Shown: one piece after another, positions 1 to 10,057 of the stretch | Layout of the letters: every line of letters begins with the position of its first letter | Numbering within the stretch: the first letter of the stretch is position 1 | Assembly (NCBI GenBank): GCA_017432885.1 | Contig: JAFRIE010000039.1 | Span: forward strand, 1-61,641 | DNA: 61,641 nucleotides | Source of the DNA: Erysipelotrichaceae bacterium | GTDB taxonomy: Bacteria; Bacillota_I; Bacilli_A; Erysipelotrichales; Erysipelotrichaceae | Direction: 5' to 3' | Made by a program: the position numbers and the translations under genes | Notes under the pieces: model-generated | What the model was told of the DNA's origin: nothing | The model's input: the letters and a program-made list of their open reading frames with translations, nothing else | The model's database searches: none

Positions 1-792
1 CTTGTGGAACATTTCCAGACCGGTAATAACAGTGTTTCTGGTTTCTCTTAAACCGACGATTTCAGCCGGATCGTTCAGGTGGGCAACGCCACGCTCAACT
101 CTACCTGTAGCAACAGTACCACGGCCGGAAATTGTGAAGACGTCTTCGACTGACATCAGGAATGGCTTGTCCATTTCTCTTGCCGGAGAAGCGATGTAGT
201 TGTCACAAGCGTCCATCAGTTCATCGATTGCAGGAGTCCATTCAGGATCGCCTTCCAGAGCTTTTAATGCAGAACCACGGATGATTGGAGTATCATCACC
301 TGGGAAGTCATATTCATCAAGAAGTTCTCTAACTTCCATTTCGACTAAGTCGATCAGTTCAGGGTCGTCTACCATGTCGCACTTGTTCAGGAATACAACG
401 ATGTAAGGAACACCGACCTGTCTAGCAAGCAGGATATGTTCACGAGTCTGAGGCATCGGTCCGTCGTTTGCAGCAACGACCAGGATCGCACCATCCATCT
501 GAGCAGCACCGTTAATCATGTTCTTGATATAGTCAGCGTGTCCCGGGCAGTCAACGTGAGCATAGTGTCTCTTAGCTGTCTTGTACTCAACGTGAGCAGT
601 GTTGATCGTGATACCACGAGCCTTCTCTTCCGGAGCGCTATCGATCTGGTTGTAGTCTTTGAAGTCAGCCAGACCCTTTTCAGCAAGTCTCTTGGTAATC
701 GCAGCGGTTAAAGTTGTTTTACCATGGTCGATATGACCGATAGTACCAATATTGACATGTTCCAGGGAACGGTCAAATTTTTCTTTTGCCAT
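1..792 (-). CDS. tuf: Elongation factor Tu, 5' part (cut by left edge)
   Basis: EF-Tu is the GTPase that brings aminoacyl-tRNA to the ribosomal A site. The minus-strand reading frame opens at the ATG of 790-792 with [20 protein letters not shown], followed by the P-loop GHIDHGKTT, the switch II motif DCPGHADY and the guanine motif NKCD. About 264 codons are visible, roughly two thirds of the usual 395; the rest lies beyond base 1. A strong ribosome binding site (AGGAGGAAG) lies at about 801-810. It is the last visible gene of the str operon, 67 bases after fusA, the standard bacterial order. Identification is certain; only the end is missing. Confidence 0.98.
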   Translation of the reverse strand, partial: MAKEKFDRSLEHVNIGTIGHIDHGKTTLTAAITKRLAEKGLADFKDYNQIDSAPEEKARGITINTAHVEYKTAKRHYAHVDCPGHADYIKNMINGAAQMDGAILVVAANDGPMPQTREHILLARQVGVPYIVVFLNKCDMVDDPELIDLVEMEVRELLDEYDFPGDDTPIIRGSALKALEGDPEWTPAIDELMDACDNYIASPAREMDKPFLMSVEDVFTISGRGTVATGRVERGVAHLNDPAEIVGLRETRNTVITGLEMFHK

Positions 793-847
793 CTTAAGTT
801 TCTTCCTCCTAATTTAACATTATTATTTTAAGATAAAACTCTCTATT

Positions 848-859
848 TAGCAATTGCTA
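848..859. repeat. 12-bp palindrome between fusA and tuf
   Basis: TAGCAATTGCTA is a perfect palindrome directly after the fusA stop codon. It has no loop, so it is a poor terminator. It could be a protein site or chance. Confidence 0.35.
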
Positions 860-2950
860 TCAGGAGTTTTTCTTGGCAATCTCTTCCGCGATGCTGGATG
901 GAACTTCACTGTAGTGATCCATCTGCATCATGTAGTTTCCACGGCCCTGTGTATTTGACCTCAGGTCCGTAGCGTAGCCGAACATCTGCGAGAGAGGTAC
1001 GAATGCACGAATGACAACGGCATTTCCTCTTTCTTCCTGGTCATTGATATGACCGCGTCTCTTGGTGATATCACCCATGACGGTTCCCAGATATTCGATA
1101 GGGACAGTAACTTCGACATCCATGATCGGTTCAAGAATGACCGGATCGCATTTCTTGGCGGCTTCCCGAAGTGCCAGACTGGCTGCTGTCTTGAAGGCCA
1201 TCTCTGAAGAGTCGACTTCATGAGCGGATCCGTCAAACAGCGTTGCCTTGATGTCTACAACCGGATAACCGGCGATCAGACCGTTTTCCAGAGCGGCTTT
1301 TACGCCTTCCTGGGTCGGTTTGATATATTCTTTCGGGACAGTTCCGCCGACAACGGCGTCAACGAATTCAAATCCTTTACCGGTTTCGTTCGGTTCGAAG
1401 CGGATCCATACATGACCATACTGACCGTGACCGCCGGACTGTCTGACAAATCTGCCTTCACAGTCGGCCGCTTTCCGGATCGTCTCGCGGTAGGCTACCT
1501 GCGGCTTGCCAACATTGCATTCTACCTTGAATTCCCGTTTCATACGGTCAACGATGATATCCAGATGAAGCTCACCCATGCCGGCAATGATCGTCTGACC
1601 CGTTTCCTCATCCGTATAGGTCTTGAACGTCGGATCTTCTTCCGCCAGTTTAGCAAGTGCAGCATCCATTTTCTCGGAATCGGCTTTCGTCTTCGGTTCA
1701 ACCGACATCTGAATGACCGGTTCAGGGAAGATCATCGATTCCAGGATGATCGGATGCTTGTCGTCACACAGCGTATCGCCTGTCGTCGTATTCTTTAATC
1801 CTACGGCTGCGGCGATGTCACCGGCATCCACTTCATCAATATCGGCACGGTGATTCGCATGCATCTGCAGGATCCTGCCGAGTCTCTCCTTTGTATCCTT
1901 GCTGGCATTCAGCACATAGCTTCCTGCCTTGGCTACGCCGGAATAGACGCGGAAATAGGTAAGTCTGCCGACAAATGGATCGGTCATGACCTTAAAGGCC
2001 AGTGCAGCAAATGGTTCTTCGTCGCTGGCGTGCCGGATCGCTTCTTCGCCGAAGCGGTTCACTCCTTTGATGGAAGGAACATCTAGCGGGGAAGGGAGGT
2101 ATTCAACGACTGCATCAAGCAGAAGCTGTATTCCCTTGTTCTTGTATGCGGATCCGCACAGTACCGGGAAGAATTCGGCTGATATGACCGCTTTTCTGAT
2201 CGCCTGTTTGATCATGGCTACATCCGGGTCTTCTCCGTTCAGGAAAACTTCCATCAGTTCATCGTCATAATCACACAGTTTCTCGATCAGTTCACTTCTC
2301 AGTACTTCTGCTTCATCAACATACTGATCTTCAATATCCATCTCCTTAATATCAGTTCCCTGATCATTCGGATAGATATACTGTCTTCTTTCTACCAGAT
2401 CGATGATCCCGCGGAAAGTGTTTTCAGCGCCGATCGGCATCTGTATTGCCGCCGCATTGGCAGCCAGCTTATCTCCGATCGATTTCACGGACATCATGAA
2501 GTCCGCACCGGTCGCATCCATTTTGTTTGCGAATACGATCCTGGGAACGCCATAGGTCGATGCCTGTCTCCATACTGTTTCCGTCTGCGGTTCAACACCG
2601 GCCTTGGAATCCAGTACGGTAACGGCACCATCCAGCACTCTCAAGGATCTCTCGACTTCTACCGTGAAGTCGACGTGACCCGGTGTATCGATGATGTTGA
2701 TCCTGGTAGCCGGAAGCTGTGATTTCGATCCGTGCCAGAAGGTCGTTGTTGCAGCCGAGGTGATTGTAATGCCTCTCTCCTGTTCCTGCTCCATCCAGTC
2801 CATCTGGCTCGCACCGTCGTGTGTTTCACCGATCTTGTGTGTTTTGCCGGTAAAGAAAAGGAATCTCTCCGTACAGGTCGTCTTGCCTGCATCGATATGC
2901 GCCATGATGCCAATATTTCTTGTATTGTCTAAAGTATATTGACGTGCCAT
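860..2950 (-). CDS. fusA: Elongation factor G
   Basis: EF-G is the ribosomal translocase and works with RRF in ribosome recycling. The 696 residues match the family length. Visible landmarks are the P-loop AHIDAGKTT near residue 17, the switch II motif DTPGHVDF near 88, and the guanine motif NKMD near 142. Domain IV carries the [10 protein letters not shown] segment and domain V ends the protein. The ATG at 2950 follows a good GGAGG-type site and lies 21 bases after rpsG, so the genes are co-transcribed. Several long opposite-strand frames overlap it but have no start signals and are treated as shadows. Confidence 0.98.
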   Translation of the reverse strand: MARQYTLDNTRNIGIMAHIDAGKTTCTERFLFFTGKTHKIGETHDGASQMDWMEQEQERGITITSAATTTFWHGSKSQLPATRINIIDTPGHVDFTVEVERSLRVLDGAVTVLDSKAGVEPQTETVWRQASTYGVPRIVFANKMDATGADFMMSVKSIGDKLAANAAAIQMPIGAENTFRGIIDLVERRQYIYPNDQGTDIKEMDIEDQYVDEAEVLRSELIEKLCDYDDELMEVFLNGEDPDVAMIKQAIRKAVISAEFFPVLCGSAYKNKGIQLLLDAVVEYLPSPLDVPSIKGVNRFGEEAIRHASDEEPFAALAFKVMTDPFVGRLTYFRVYSGVAKAGSYVLNASKDTKERLGRILQMHANHRADIDEVDAGDIAAAVGLKNTTTGDTLCDDKHPIILESMIFPEPVIQMSVEPKTKADSEKMDAALAKLAEEDPTFKTYTDEETGQTIIAGMGELHLDIIVDRMKREFKVECNVGKPQVAYRETIRKAADCEGRFVRQSGGHGQYGHVWIRFEPNETGKGFEFVDAVVGGTVPKEYIKPTQEGVKAALENGLIAGYPVVDIKATLFDGSAHEVDSSEMAFKTAASLALREAAKKCDPVILEPIMDVEVTVPIEYLGTVMGDITKRRGHINDQEERGNAVVIRAFVPLSQMFGYATDLRSNTQGRGNYMMQMDHYSEVPSSIAEEIAKKNS

Positions 2951-2971
2951 AACGTATTTCCTCCTTTCTTA

Positions 2972-3442
2972 TTACCAGCGGTAATGTGCAAATGCTTTGT
3001 TGGCTTCTGCCATCTTGTGCGTATCGTCTTTCTTCTTGACAGACTGACCTACGCCGTTAGAAGCGTCAATGATCTCGGCAGCGAGTCTCTGTTCCATTGT
3101 CTTCTCTGATCTTAACCTGGAATAGTTCACGATCCATCTTAAGCCTAATGTGAGTCTTCTCTCATCAGATACTTCAACAGGAACCTGATAGTTCGCACCG
3201 CCGACTCTTCTTAATTTCAGTTCCAGTTCAGGCATGACGTTGTCCAGTGCTTTTTCAAACACTTCCATCGGCTGCTGACCGGTTTTCTTTTCTACGATAT
3301 CGAATGCATTATATAGAATGTTCTGTGCAACACCTTTTTTACCATCTAACATGATCTTGTTGATTAAACGTGTCACAAGCTTGGAATTGTAGATCGGATC
3401 TACTAATACATCTCGTTTCGCAATATGTCCTTTTCTTGGCAT
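2972..3442 (-). CDS. rpsG: 30S ribosomal protein S7
   Basis: S7 is a primary 16S rRNA-binding protein that organises the head of the 30S subunit. The product of 156 residues starts [20 protein letters not shown] and ends with the conserved KAFAHYRW, as in most bacteria. It lies 20 bases downstream of rpsL and 21 upstream of fusA, with a GGAG-type ribosome binding site before the ATG. In many bacteria S7 represses translation of its own operon; no specific leader for that can be identified between rpsL and rpsG here. Confidence 0.98.
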   Translation of the reverse strand: MPRKGHIAKRDVLVDPIYNSKLVTRLINKIMLDGKKGVAQNILYNAFDIVEKKTGQQPMEVFEKALDNVMPELELKLRRVGGANYQVPVEVSDERRLTLGLRWIVNYSRLRSEKTMEQRLAAEIIDASNGVGQSVKKKDDTHKMAEANKAFAHYRW

Positions 3443-3462
3443 TTTTAATCTCCTTTCATGTT

Positions 3463-3873
3463 TTACTTAGGTTTCTTTGCACCGTACAGTGAACGGCCCT
3501 GCATTCTGTTGTCTACGCCGGCACAGTCCAGAGTACCTCTGATGATGTGATAACGTACACCTGGGAGGTCCTTAACACGTCCGCCACGGATCATGACAAC
3601 CGAGTGTTCCTGCAGGTTGTGTCCGATACCAGGGATATAAGCTGTAACTTCCATACCGTTTGACAGACGGACACGGGCATACTTTCTTAAAGCCGAGTTT
3701 GGCTTCTTCGGAGTCATCGTACCGACACGGGTACATACGCCTCTTTTCTGTGGAGAAGACAAATTGATCGGACGGTTCTTTAATGAGTTATAAGCTTTGT
3801 TAAGAGCCGGAGCCTTTGACTTGTAAGTTCTCGCAGTTCTGCCTTTTCTAACTAACTGATTAATTGTTGGCAT
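3463..3873 (-). CDS. rpsL: 30S ribosomal protein S12
   Basis: S12 lies at the decoding centre of the 30S subunit. The start chosen is the ATG at 3871-3873 ([12 protein letters not shown]), because this is the universally conserved N-terminus and AAAGGAG lies just upstream at about 3880-3886; a longer frame to 3903 adds ten unconserved residues. The protein of 136 residues has the decoding loop [11 protein letters not shown] and the PGVRYH segment. The lysine commonly altered in streptomycin resistance (TPKKPNS) is present, so the sequence looks wild type there. First gene of the str operon. Confidence 0.98.
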   Translation of the reverse strand: MPTINQLVRKGRTARTYKSKAPALNKAYNSLKNRPINLSSPQKRGVCTRVGTMTPKKPNSALRKYARVRLSNGMEVTAYIPGIGHNLQEHSVVMIRGGRVKDLPGVRYHIIRGTLDCAGVDNRMQGRSLYGAKKPK

Positions 3874-3900
3874 TTCATTTCTCCTTTCTTCTTTATCATG

Positions 3901-3955
3901 CACACTTTTACAGGTGTGCCAATCTACTGACTTATATATAGATCCTTTCGGATCT
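3901..3955 (-). promoter_or_regulatory. 5' leader of the str operon with two hairpins
   Basis: Between the promoter and rpsL the transcript can form AGATCC-GAAA-GGATCT (3940-3955) and a second stem-loop GCACAC/GTGTGC (about 3900-3919). The second sits about 27 bases before the rpsL start. Neither has a following T-run, so they are not simple terminators. They could stabilise the RNA or take part in feedback control. Confidence 0.45.
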
Positions 3956-3968
3956 GATCAGCCTTTTT

Positions 3969-3997
3969 ATCTTAACAGAATAGAATCCTGAAATCAA
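3969..3997 (-). promoter_or_regulatory. Promoter of the str operon
   Basis: On the minus strand TTGATT (3992-3997) and TAAGAT (3969-3974) are separated by exactly 17 bases, a sigma-A type promoter. It gives a leader of about 90 bases before rpsL. Confidence 0.7.
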
Positions 3998-4097
3998 GCA
4001 AAAACGTACATTTTTAGCTGTTTTTTTAATTTCACGGACTCAGTCGTGCCATAATGTTATTTTACGCGAATAAAGCGCCTGTGTCATCTCTTTGTTC

Positions 4098-4103
4098 TAT
4101 AAT
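4098..4103 (+). promoter_or_regulatory. -10 element for the DUF2804 gene
   Basis: TATAAT lies 27 bases before the chosen ATG at 4131, leaving room for the AAAAGGA ribosome binding site at 4115-4121. No convincing -35 is seen. Confidence 0.45.
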
Positions 4104-4130
4104 GGAATCAGAGGAAAAGGAACAATCCAT

Positions 4131-5165
4131 ATGATACAGCACGAAATTACCACAAAACATCCCTTGCTGGATGAGAAGGGGCATTTGATTGAGCCGGGTT
4201 ATGCAAAAAGTCTGATTTTGGATTATGACCGAAACAAGATCAAGGCACCGTCTTTGCGGATCAAGGAATGGGACTACTATTTGATCTACAACAAGGATTA
4301 TGCGGTCGCTTTGACGGTCGACGATAATTCCTACATGGCACTGGATTCCATATCCCTGATCGATTTCAGGATCCCGTGGGAACATACCAATTCGCCGATG
4401 AAGCTCATGACTCTAGGAAAACGCAATTTCCCATCCTCCTCCGTTACCGGTGACGTGAAAGGGGAAGGAAAGGGATACCGGATCGAATTTCTCAACAAGG
4501 GAGACAGAAGGATCCTGAACTTCCATATGGAGAATTTCATGGATGGCAAACCGATCGAAGGATCGATCACTTTATACAGCGAACCATCCGAGTCCATGGT
4601 TATCGTGACTCCCTACAAAGAAAGTAAAGTCCACTTCTACTACAACCAGAAAATCAACTGTATGCCTGCGGAGGGAAAAGCTGTTTTTGACGGAAAAGAA
4701 TATCGGTTTGACAGGGAAAACAGCTTCGGTACGCTGGACTGGGGCAGAGGCGTCTGGACCTACAAGAATACCTGGTACTGGGGTTCGGCTTCCGGTATAG
4801 CAGATGGGCATAAGTTCGGTTTCAACATCGGCTACGGTTTCGGAGATACTTCTGCTGCCAGCGAGAATATGCTGTTCTATGACGAGAAGGCGCATAAGCT
4901 CTCCCAAGTCACTTTCAACATCCCGGTAAAAGACGGAAAAGACGATTTCATGAGTCCATGGACTTTCAGTTCCGATGACGGACGTTTTGAAATGGACTTC
5001 AAGCCGGTTCTGGACCGGACATCCAATACGGATTTCGTGATCCTTGGTTCCGACCAGCATCAGGTCTTCGGGAAATTCAGCGGGGCCTGTATTCTGGATG
5101 ATGGAACAAAGATCAAGATCAAGGACTTCATGGGCTTTGCGGAGAAGGTAAGCAACAAGTGGTAA
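4131..5165 (+). CDS. DUF2804 family protein
   Basis: The 344-residue product matches the general pattern of the DUF2804 family: an N-terminal LLDEKGHLIEPGYAK segment and later GTLDWGRGVW and YWGSASG motifs with many aromatic residues, suggesting a beta-rich fold related to lipocalin-like AttH/hydroxyneurosporene synthase proteins (family knowledge, function not established). No signal peptide or membrane segment is visible. The start chosen is the ATG at 4131, nine bases after AAAAGGA; a TTG 39 bases upstream would lie inside the -10 element. It is monocistronic, diverges from the str operon and ends at a terminator shared with pepC. Confidence 0.8.
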   Translation: MIQHEITTKHPLLDEKGHLIEPGYAKSLILDYDRNKIKAPSLRIKEWDYYLIYNKDYAVALTVDDNSYMALDSISLIDFRIPWEHTNSPMKLMTLGKRNFPSSSVTGDVKGEGKGYRIEFLNKGDRRILNFHMENFMDGKPIEGSITLYSEPSESMVIVTPYKESKVHFYYNQKINCMPAEGKAVFDGKEYRFDRENSFGTLDWGRGVWTYKNTWYWGSASGIADGHKFGFNIGYGFGDTSAASENMLFYDEKAHKLSQVTFNIPVKDGKDDFMSPWTFSSDDGRFEMDFKPVLDRTSNTDFVILGSDQHQVFGKFSGACILDDGTKIKIKDFMGFAEKVSNKW

Positions 5166-5167
5166 AG

Positions 5168-5192
5168 AAAAAGGAGGATGTTCCTCCTTTTT
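5168..5192. terminator. Bidirectional terminator between DUF2804 gene and pepC
   Basis: Perfect 11-bp stem AAAAAGGAGGA/TCCTCCTTTTT with a TGT loop, flanked by A-runs and T-runs, serving both convergent genes. Confidence 0.85.
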
Positions 5193-5196
5193 GATT

Positions 5197-6528
5197 TTAA
5201 TCTGCCAGCGATCCGAACGGATCCCATGGATCCAGCAGGACCGGTTTCTTTTTTGCTGCCACCAGCTGTTTCTTGTTCAGATACTTCCGGTTGACGACTG
5301 CTTCATAAACATATTTATCGAACCAGGTATCGGAGCAGATGAAGTAGCCCTTGTTGGCGACCTTGTCACCCCAGGAGTTTTCGATCTTCCAGCGGGTCGG
5401 TTTATTTTTTACCAGATTTACACCGGTCAGAACCATAGCGTGGTTCATCGCCGACTGTCTGGCATCCAGCATGTCCGCTTTGGACATATCAAGATGCATG
5501 TCAAAGGTGTTTTCATAATCGTAGCTTTGATCATCCCACAGGCCGGAATTGCGGTCTCCGTTCTTGCCACAGTCACAGCCAAACCAGACGATCTCGCCGT
5601 CTTTCAACTGTTTCAGGATCAGATCCTTAAAGTCCTTCATCGGCAGATTCAGAAAAAAGACCTTGTTTTCCGTTTCTGCAACATTTCCGAGATACTTGAC
5701 CGTATAAGTCTGATAGAACGGTTTGTCTTCCGTAGGACCGTTGATAATGCCGACATACTCGTCGAGGTCGATTTTCAGATAATCCCGGTAAAGCTGTAAA
5801 GGCGTTACATCATGATATGCGTGATATTTTCCTTTTTCGTCGTAGTATTCAAATGTGAAAGATTTTGGCGGGATGCCGAAGCAGTCGCACAGCAGGCCGT
5901 AGCATTCCTTCAGACATTCTTTTTTTGCTGCATCGATCTGATCCTTGTCCAGTTTACGGATGTCAGCCGCGAATTTCCTCAGTCTGGTATTGATGATCCC
6001 GTTCATCGGATAAGTGTGAGAGGACTGATATGTTTCCGGCATTGCCGTCTTTGGACATAAACCGTATTTCTTGACCAGTGCAACCATCATATCCCACTGG
6101 CCTCCGTCACCGATCGCCGTCTGCAGCAAATAGCGCATCGTTTCGCTTCCCATCGGTGCATCCGCTTCCGCAATCATGCATTCCAGGAAATAATTGATCT
6201 TTTCCAGTTTATCGTAGAAAGCCAGATAGTTCTGGGAGAACTCGAACTGATCTTTAATCTTGTATTTTTTTGCCATCATTTCTCTTAATATCGTCAAAGA
6301 AGAAAACAGCCAGCATCTTCCGGAACGCATCTGGTCGTTGACCGGCAGTGTCTTGATATCGATCGAGAAGAAATTCGGATTTGCCGTTTTTCCTTCCATT
6401 CTTCTGGAAATAAGAGACAGATCATTCTCGGTTAGGGCGTTTCTGACAACTCTGGCTTTTTCGTTTTTCTGATATTGGTCAGAGAACTCTTTCAGCATCT
6501 TTTCTGATATTCCGTTAAACTTGCTCAT
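5197..6528 (-). CDS. pepC: Aminopeptidase C (C1B cysteine peptidase)
   Basis: Bleomycin-hydrolase-type cytoplasmic aminopeptidase that removes N-terminal residues from peptides, usually as a hexamer with the active sites inside. The papain-type triad is visible: Cys in SGRCWLFS, His in MNHAMVLTG and Asn in IENSWGD. Length (443 residues) fits the family. The family's C-terminal tail lies in the active site; here it extends to FGSLAD. The start chosen is the ATG at 6526-6528 (MSKFNG), seven bases after GAGGG; an ATG two codons earlier is too close to that site. Monocistronic, diverging from uvrB. Confidence 0.95.
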   Translation of the reverse strand: MSKFNGISEKMLKEFSDQYQKNEKARVVRNALTENDLSLISRRMEGKTANPNFFSIDIKTLPVNDQMRSGRCWLFSSLTILREMMAKKYKIKDQFEFSQNYLAFYDKLEKINYFLECMIAEADAPMGSETMRYLLQTAIGDGGQWDMMVALVKKYGLCPKTAMPETYQSSHTYPMNGIINTRLRKFAADIRKLDKDQIDAAKKECLKECYGLLCDCFGIPPKSFTFEYYDEKGKYHAYHDVTPLQLYRDYLKIDLDEYVGIINGPTEDKPFYQTYTVKYLGNVAETENKVFFLNLPMKDFKDLILKQLKDGEIVWFGCDCGKNGDRNSGLWDDQSYDYENTFDMHLDMSKADMLDARQSAMNHAMVLTGVNLVKNKPTRWKIENSWGDKVANKGYFICSDTWFDKYVYEAVVNRKYLNKKQLVAAKKKPVLLDPWDPFGSLAD

Positions 6529-6609
6529 AAGCATTCCCTCTTTTCTATCAATAATATAACACCATCATTTCAGGAATGAAAAACATATAAGATTTCTTAT
6601 GGATAAAGG

Positions 6610-6615
6610 TATAAT
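6610..6615 (+). promoter_or_regulatory. -10 element giving a leaderless uvrB transcript
   Basis: TATAAT ends six bases before the uvrB ATG (6622), and the base before the ATG is T. Transcription would begin at or next to the A of ATG. No ribosome binding site fits. Confidence 0.6.
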
Positions 6616-6621
6616 TTTAGT

Positions 6622-8595
6622 ATGGAAGAAAAGCTCTTTAAACTGGTATCCGAATATCAGCCTACCGGAGATCAGCCGGAGGCGATCGATGCCCTGGTAA
6701 AAGGATTAAACGAAGGCAAACATGAACAGGTCCTGCTTGGCGCTACCGGCACAGGCAAGACTTTTACGATCGCCAACGTGATACAGAAAGTAAACAAGCC
6801 GACCCTGGTCTTCGCCCATAACAAGACCCTTGCCGGACAGCTTTATTCCGAATTTAAGGCGCTGTTTCCGGAAAATGCCGTAGAGTATTTCATCTCCAAC
6901 TTCGACTTCTATCAGCCGGAAGCATATATGCCTAAGACCGATACTTATATTGAAAAGAATGCCGTGACAAACGATGAAATCGACATGTTACGGATGTCGG
7001 CATACAACTCTCTGCTGGAAAGAAGAGATGTCATCGTCGTTGCATCGGTTGCCTGTATCTATGCCGGAAGCAATCCTGAAGATTACAAAGAAATGTTTTT
7101 TTCTCTAAAAACCGGAGAAATCATCGACCGTCAGGAACTGATCAAGAGACTGATCGTGATGCAGTATCAGCGTAATGACATGGATAAATTAAGAGGCACT
7201 TTTTCGGTAAAAGGGGATGTCATTGAAGTCTGTCCGGGACATACCGACAAATTCATCATCCGCATTGAAATGTTCGATGATGAGATTGAAAGGATCACCG
7301 AGATCGATCCCGTTACAAAAACCGTCCTGAACGGCTATACCGTTTATTCATTCTTTCCGGCTTCGGGATATGCCAGAAATCAGGCAGATATCAATATCGC
7401 CTGTGACAATATCGAGAAAGAGCTGGAGGAAAGACTGGCTTACTTTAAAGAAAAAGGCAAGCCGCTGGAATATGAAAGACTGGAACAGCGCTGCCGCTAT
7501 GATATTGAAGCCTTAAGAGAAATGGGCATGTGTTCCGGAATCGAAAACTATGCGATGCATATCGACCACCGTGTGCCGGGACAGAGGCCTTACAATCTGT
7601 TCGATTATTTCGGGGATGATTTCCTGATCGTCGTCGACGAGTCACATGTCTCTTTGCCGCAGATTAGAGGCATGTACAACGGCGATCATCAAAGAAAGCT
7701 GACTCTGGTCGAATACGGTTTCCGTCTTCCTAGTGCACTGGAAAACCGCCCGATGACCTTTGAGGAGTGGGAAGAGCTTCCTGCTCCGCGGATCTACATG
7801 TCTGCCACACCGGGGGATTATGAACTGGAAAGAGCGGGAAAACCGATTGAACAGCTGATCCGTCCAACCGGACTGATCGACCCTTTGGTTGAGGTCAGAA
7901 AGACCAGCGGACAGATCGACGACCTGATGGAAGAAATCCGAAATAATATTGAAAAGAAAGAAAGAACGCTGGTTACGACTCTTACCGTTAAGATGGCTGA
8001 AGATCTGACCGATTACTTCAAGAAACAGAATTTTAAAGTCGCTTATCTGCATCATGAAACCAAGACTCTGGAAAGAAGCGAGATCATTCATGATTTAAGA
8101 AGCGGAAAATATGATGTACTGGTTGGCATTAACCTTTTAAGAGAAGGCCTGGATATACCGGAAGTATCGCTGATCGCCATTCTGGATGCGGATAAGGAAG
8201 GATTTTTGCGAAGTTCCCGTTCTTTGATCCAGACGATCGGCAGAGCAGCCAGAAACGTTAACGGAAGGGTCATCATGTATGCGGATATGATCACGGATTC
8301 GATGAAGACAGCAATCGATGAAACCAACCGCAGACGAAGCATCCAGAGCCGATACAACGAGGAACATCATATCATTCCTAGGAGCATTGTTAAAGAGCTC
8401 AACGAGGTTATTCATTCCAAAGAAACCAAGGAAATGGCCGATAAGTATCGCAAGAAACACAGACACAGCAAGGCTGAGAAAGAAAGAATGATGGCTTCGA
8501 TTGAAGCGGAGATGAGACAGGCGGCAAAACAGTTGAATTTTGAAAGAGCGGCGGAATTAAGGGATATCCTGTATGAACTTAGAGATGAAGACTAA
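6622..8595 (+). CDS. uvrB: Excinuclease ABC subunit B
   Basis: UvrB verifies damage and loads UvrC in nucleotide excision repair. The 657 residues include Walker A GATGTGKT at 40-47, the beta-hairpin region rich in tyrosines near 90-110, the DESHVSLPQ segment (Walker B), helicase motifs V/VI ending in QTIGRAARN, and a C-terminal UVR motif (about 620-655) that contacts UvrC. The usual partner uvrA is not next to it; a membrane protein follows instead. The start codon lies six bases after a TATAAT, so the mRNA is predicted to be leaderless. Confidence 0.97.
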   Translation: MEEKLFKLVSEYQPTGDQPEAIDALVKGLNEGKHEQVLLGATGTGKTFTIANVIQKVNKPTLVFAHNKTLAGQLYSEFKALFPENAVEYFISNFDFYQPEAYMPKTDTYIEKNAVTNDEIDMLRMSAYNSLLERRDVIVVASVACIYAGSNPEDYKEMFFSLKTGEIIDRQELIKRLIVMQYQRNDMDKLRGTFSVKGDVIEVCPGHTDKFIIRIEMFDDEIERITEIDPVTKTVLNGYTVYSFFPASGYARNQADINIACDNIEKELEERLAYFKEKGKPLEYERLEQRCRYDIEALREMGMCSGIENYAMHIDHRVPGQRPYNLFDYFGDDFLIVVDESHVSLPQIRGMYNGDHQRKLTLVEYGFRLPSALENRPMTFEEWEELPAPRIYMSATPGDYELERAGKPIEQLIRPTGLIDPLVEVRKTSGQIDDLMEEIRNNIEKKERTLVTTLTVKMAEDLTDYFKKQNFKVAYLHHETKTLERSEIIHDLRSGKYDVLVGINLLREGLDIPEVSLIAILDADKEGFLRSSRSLIQTIGRAARNVNGRVIMYADMITDSMKTAIDETNRRRSIQSRYNEEHHIIPRSIVKELNEVIHSKETKEMADKYRKKHRHSKAEKERMMASIEAEMRQAAKQLNFERAAELRDILYELRDED

Positions 8596-9181
8596 CATGA
8601 AGAGACTGCTTGTAACAGTAAGCGGGATCCTGCTTCTGGGCTCCGGCATAGGACTGGCAACGGCGGCAGAGATCGGCAGCGACTGCATGGCGAGTTTCTG
8701 CGAAGCTCTTTCAGAGAGACTTGGTTTCATTACGATCGGTCAGCTGACAGCGGTCCTGGAGCTGTGCATGCTTATGTTTGCTTTTGTCATGGACCGGGAA
8801 ACCGTAGGTATCGGTTCCTTGCTTTCAATGCTGCTGATTCAGTTTCCGGTTGATTTTGTCTATCAGTCGGTTCCAAGGACAGAAAATAATGTTATCTGCA
8901 TCCTTTATGTTCTTGCCGGTATTGTTCTGATCTCTGCCGGTGCAGAGCTGATCGTACATGCCGAACTCGGTATGGGCTCCTATGAAGCTTTTATTTATTC
9001 TTTTGTCTATCGTAAAGGATGGAAGTTCTCAAACGTAAAATACGCCTGTGATTCCATCTTTCTTCTGTTGACTGTCCTGTTGCATGGACATGTGGGAGTC
9101 GGAACTATACTGACTTATCTGTTGATTCCAAAATGCATGGAATCTGCTTCCATACTGATCCGAAAGATCCGATTTGAATAA
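8573..9181 (+). CDS. YczE/YitT-like integral membrane protein
   Basis: A 202-residue protein with about five hydrophobic segments (roughly residues 9-30, 50-72, 78-98, 106-125 and 160-180), with the GMGSYEAF and [12 protein letters not shown] patterns seen in the YczE/YyaS group of uncharacterised membrane proteins. The function is unknown. The start is uncertain: the ATG at 8573 has AAGGG nine bases upstream but overlaps uvrB by 23 bases, while ATGs at 8585 and 8597 lack a good site. The overlap indicates translational coupling with uvrB, although a functional link is not obvious. Confidence 0.65.
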   Translation: MNLEMKTNMKRLLVTVSGILLLGSGIGLATAAEIGSDCMASFCEALSERLGFITIGQLTAVLELCMLMFAFVMDRETVGIGSLLSMLLIQFPVDFVYQSVPRTENNVICILYVLAGIVLISAGAELIVHAELGMGSYEAFIYSFVYRKGWKFSNVKYACDSIFLLLTVLLHGHVGVGTILTYLLIPKCMESASILIRKIRFE

Positions 9182-9202
9182 GATACACCATAGAAAGTGG
9201 TA

Positions 9203-9208
9203 TATAAT
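9203..9208 (+). promoter_or_regulatory. -10 element giving a leaderless rapZ transcript
   Basis: TATAAT ends six bases before the rapZ ATG at 9215, preceded by T. A GTG at 9197 would lie upstream of the -10 and is rejected as a start. Confidence 0.6.
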
Positions 9209-9214
9209 GAAACT

Positions 9215-10057
9215 ATGAAAAGACTGATACTTATCAGCGGCATTTCCGGTGCCGGAAAGACGACAGCATCCAATATTCTGGAAGATATGGGTTTTACCTG
9301 TATCGACCAGTATCCCGTAGAACTGCTACCTGATCTGATCGATCTGATCAAGAACGATAATTCTTTGAAATACGACAAGGTCGCTCTAACGATCGGTCTG
9401 ACGGATCTGGAGAAGTTCTCCAATCTTTTGGGTAATACAGATTTTGATGCCAAACTGATTCTTCTGGACGCAAGTAAGGATGCGATCATCAACCGTTACA
9501 AGTTTTCCCGTAGAGTTCATCCTTTAGTGATTTCCAATGCAGCATCCACTGTAGAAGAAGCCGTTGAGATCGAAAAAGGCATTATCAGTAAATTCAAAAA
9601 AAGAAATATCCACATTATTGATACAACTAATTTAAACGCAAAACAGCACAAGGCTCTTCTGGACAAGATCCTGAACTATTCCGACTTCAACAATCTGGCA
9701 ATTACATTTGAATCTTTCGGTTTCAAAAACGGCGTGCCGGATGACGCCGACGTCGTGCTGGATGTACGTATGCTGGATAATCCGTTCTATGTTGAGAAAC
9801 TTAAAAACAAGACCGGCAACGATAAACCTGTTCGGGATTATGTACTGAACTCTGCAACGACGCAGAAATACATCAAAAAGACCCTCGATTATCTTGATTT
9901 CATGTTTAAAGCCTATGACAACGAAGAAAAGAGACATCTGACCATCTGCATTGGCTGTACCGGCGGTCAGCATCGAAGTGTTACGATAACCAATTACCTT
10001 TATGAACACTACAAAGAAAAATACATGTGCTATCTGGCACATCGGGAACTGAAATGA
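9215..10057 (+). CDS. rapZ: RapZ/YvcJ family nucleotide-binding protein
   Basis: The 280-residue product has an N-terminal P-loop GISGAGKT (residues 9-16) and a C-terminal domain with CIGCTGGQHRSV, the signature of RapZ/YvcJ. In E. coli RapZ delivers small RNAs to RNase E in glucosamine-6-phosphate control; in Bacillus YvcJ is a GTPase linked to competence, and the Gram-positive role is less clear. It forms the conserved cluster rapZ-yvcK-whiA: its stop codon overlaps the yvcK start (ATGA at 10054-10057). The start is set by homology and by the leaderless promoter six bases upstream. Confidence 0.93.
   Translation: MKRLILISGISGAGKTTASNILEDMGFTCIDQYPVELLPDLIDLIKNDNSLKYDKVALTIGLTDLEKFSNLLGNTDFDAKLILLDASKDAIINRYKFSRRVHPLVISNAASTVEEAVEIEKGIISKFKKRNIHIIDTTNLNAKQHKALLDKILNYSDFNNLAITFESFGFKNGVPDDADVVLDVRMLDNPFYVEKLKNKTGNDKPVRDYVLNSATTQKYIKKTLDYLDFMFKAYDNEEKRHLTICIGCTGGQHRSVTITNYLYEHYKEKYMCYLAHRELK

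Noticed and set aside
1220..1798. 192-residue frame opposite fusA
   Set aside because: Lies wholly antisense to a highly conserved gene, has no start signal, and follows codon structure of fusA; shadow frame.
9197..9214. GTG start upstream for rapZ
   Set aside because: It contains the -10 hexamer itself, so it could not be in the transcript, and the added residues are not conserved.
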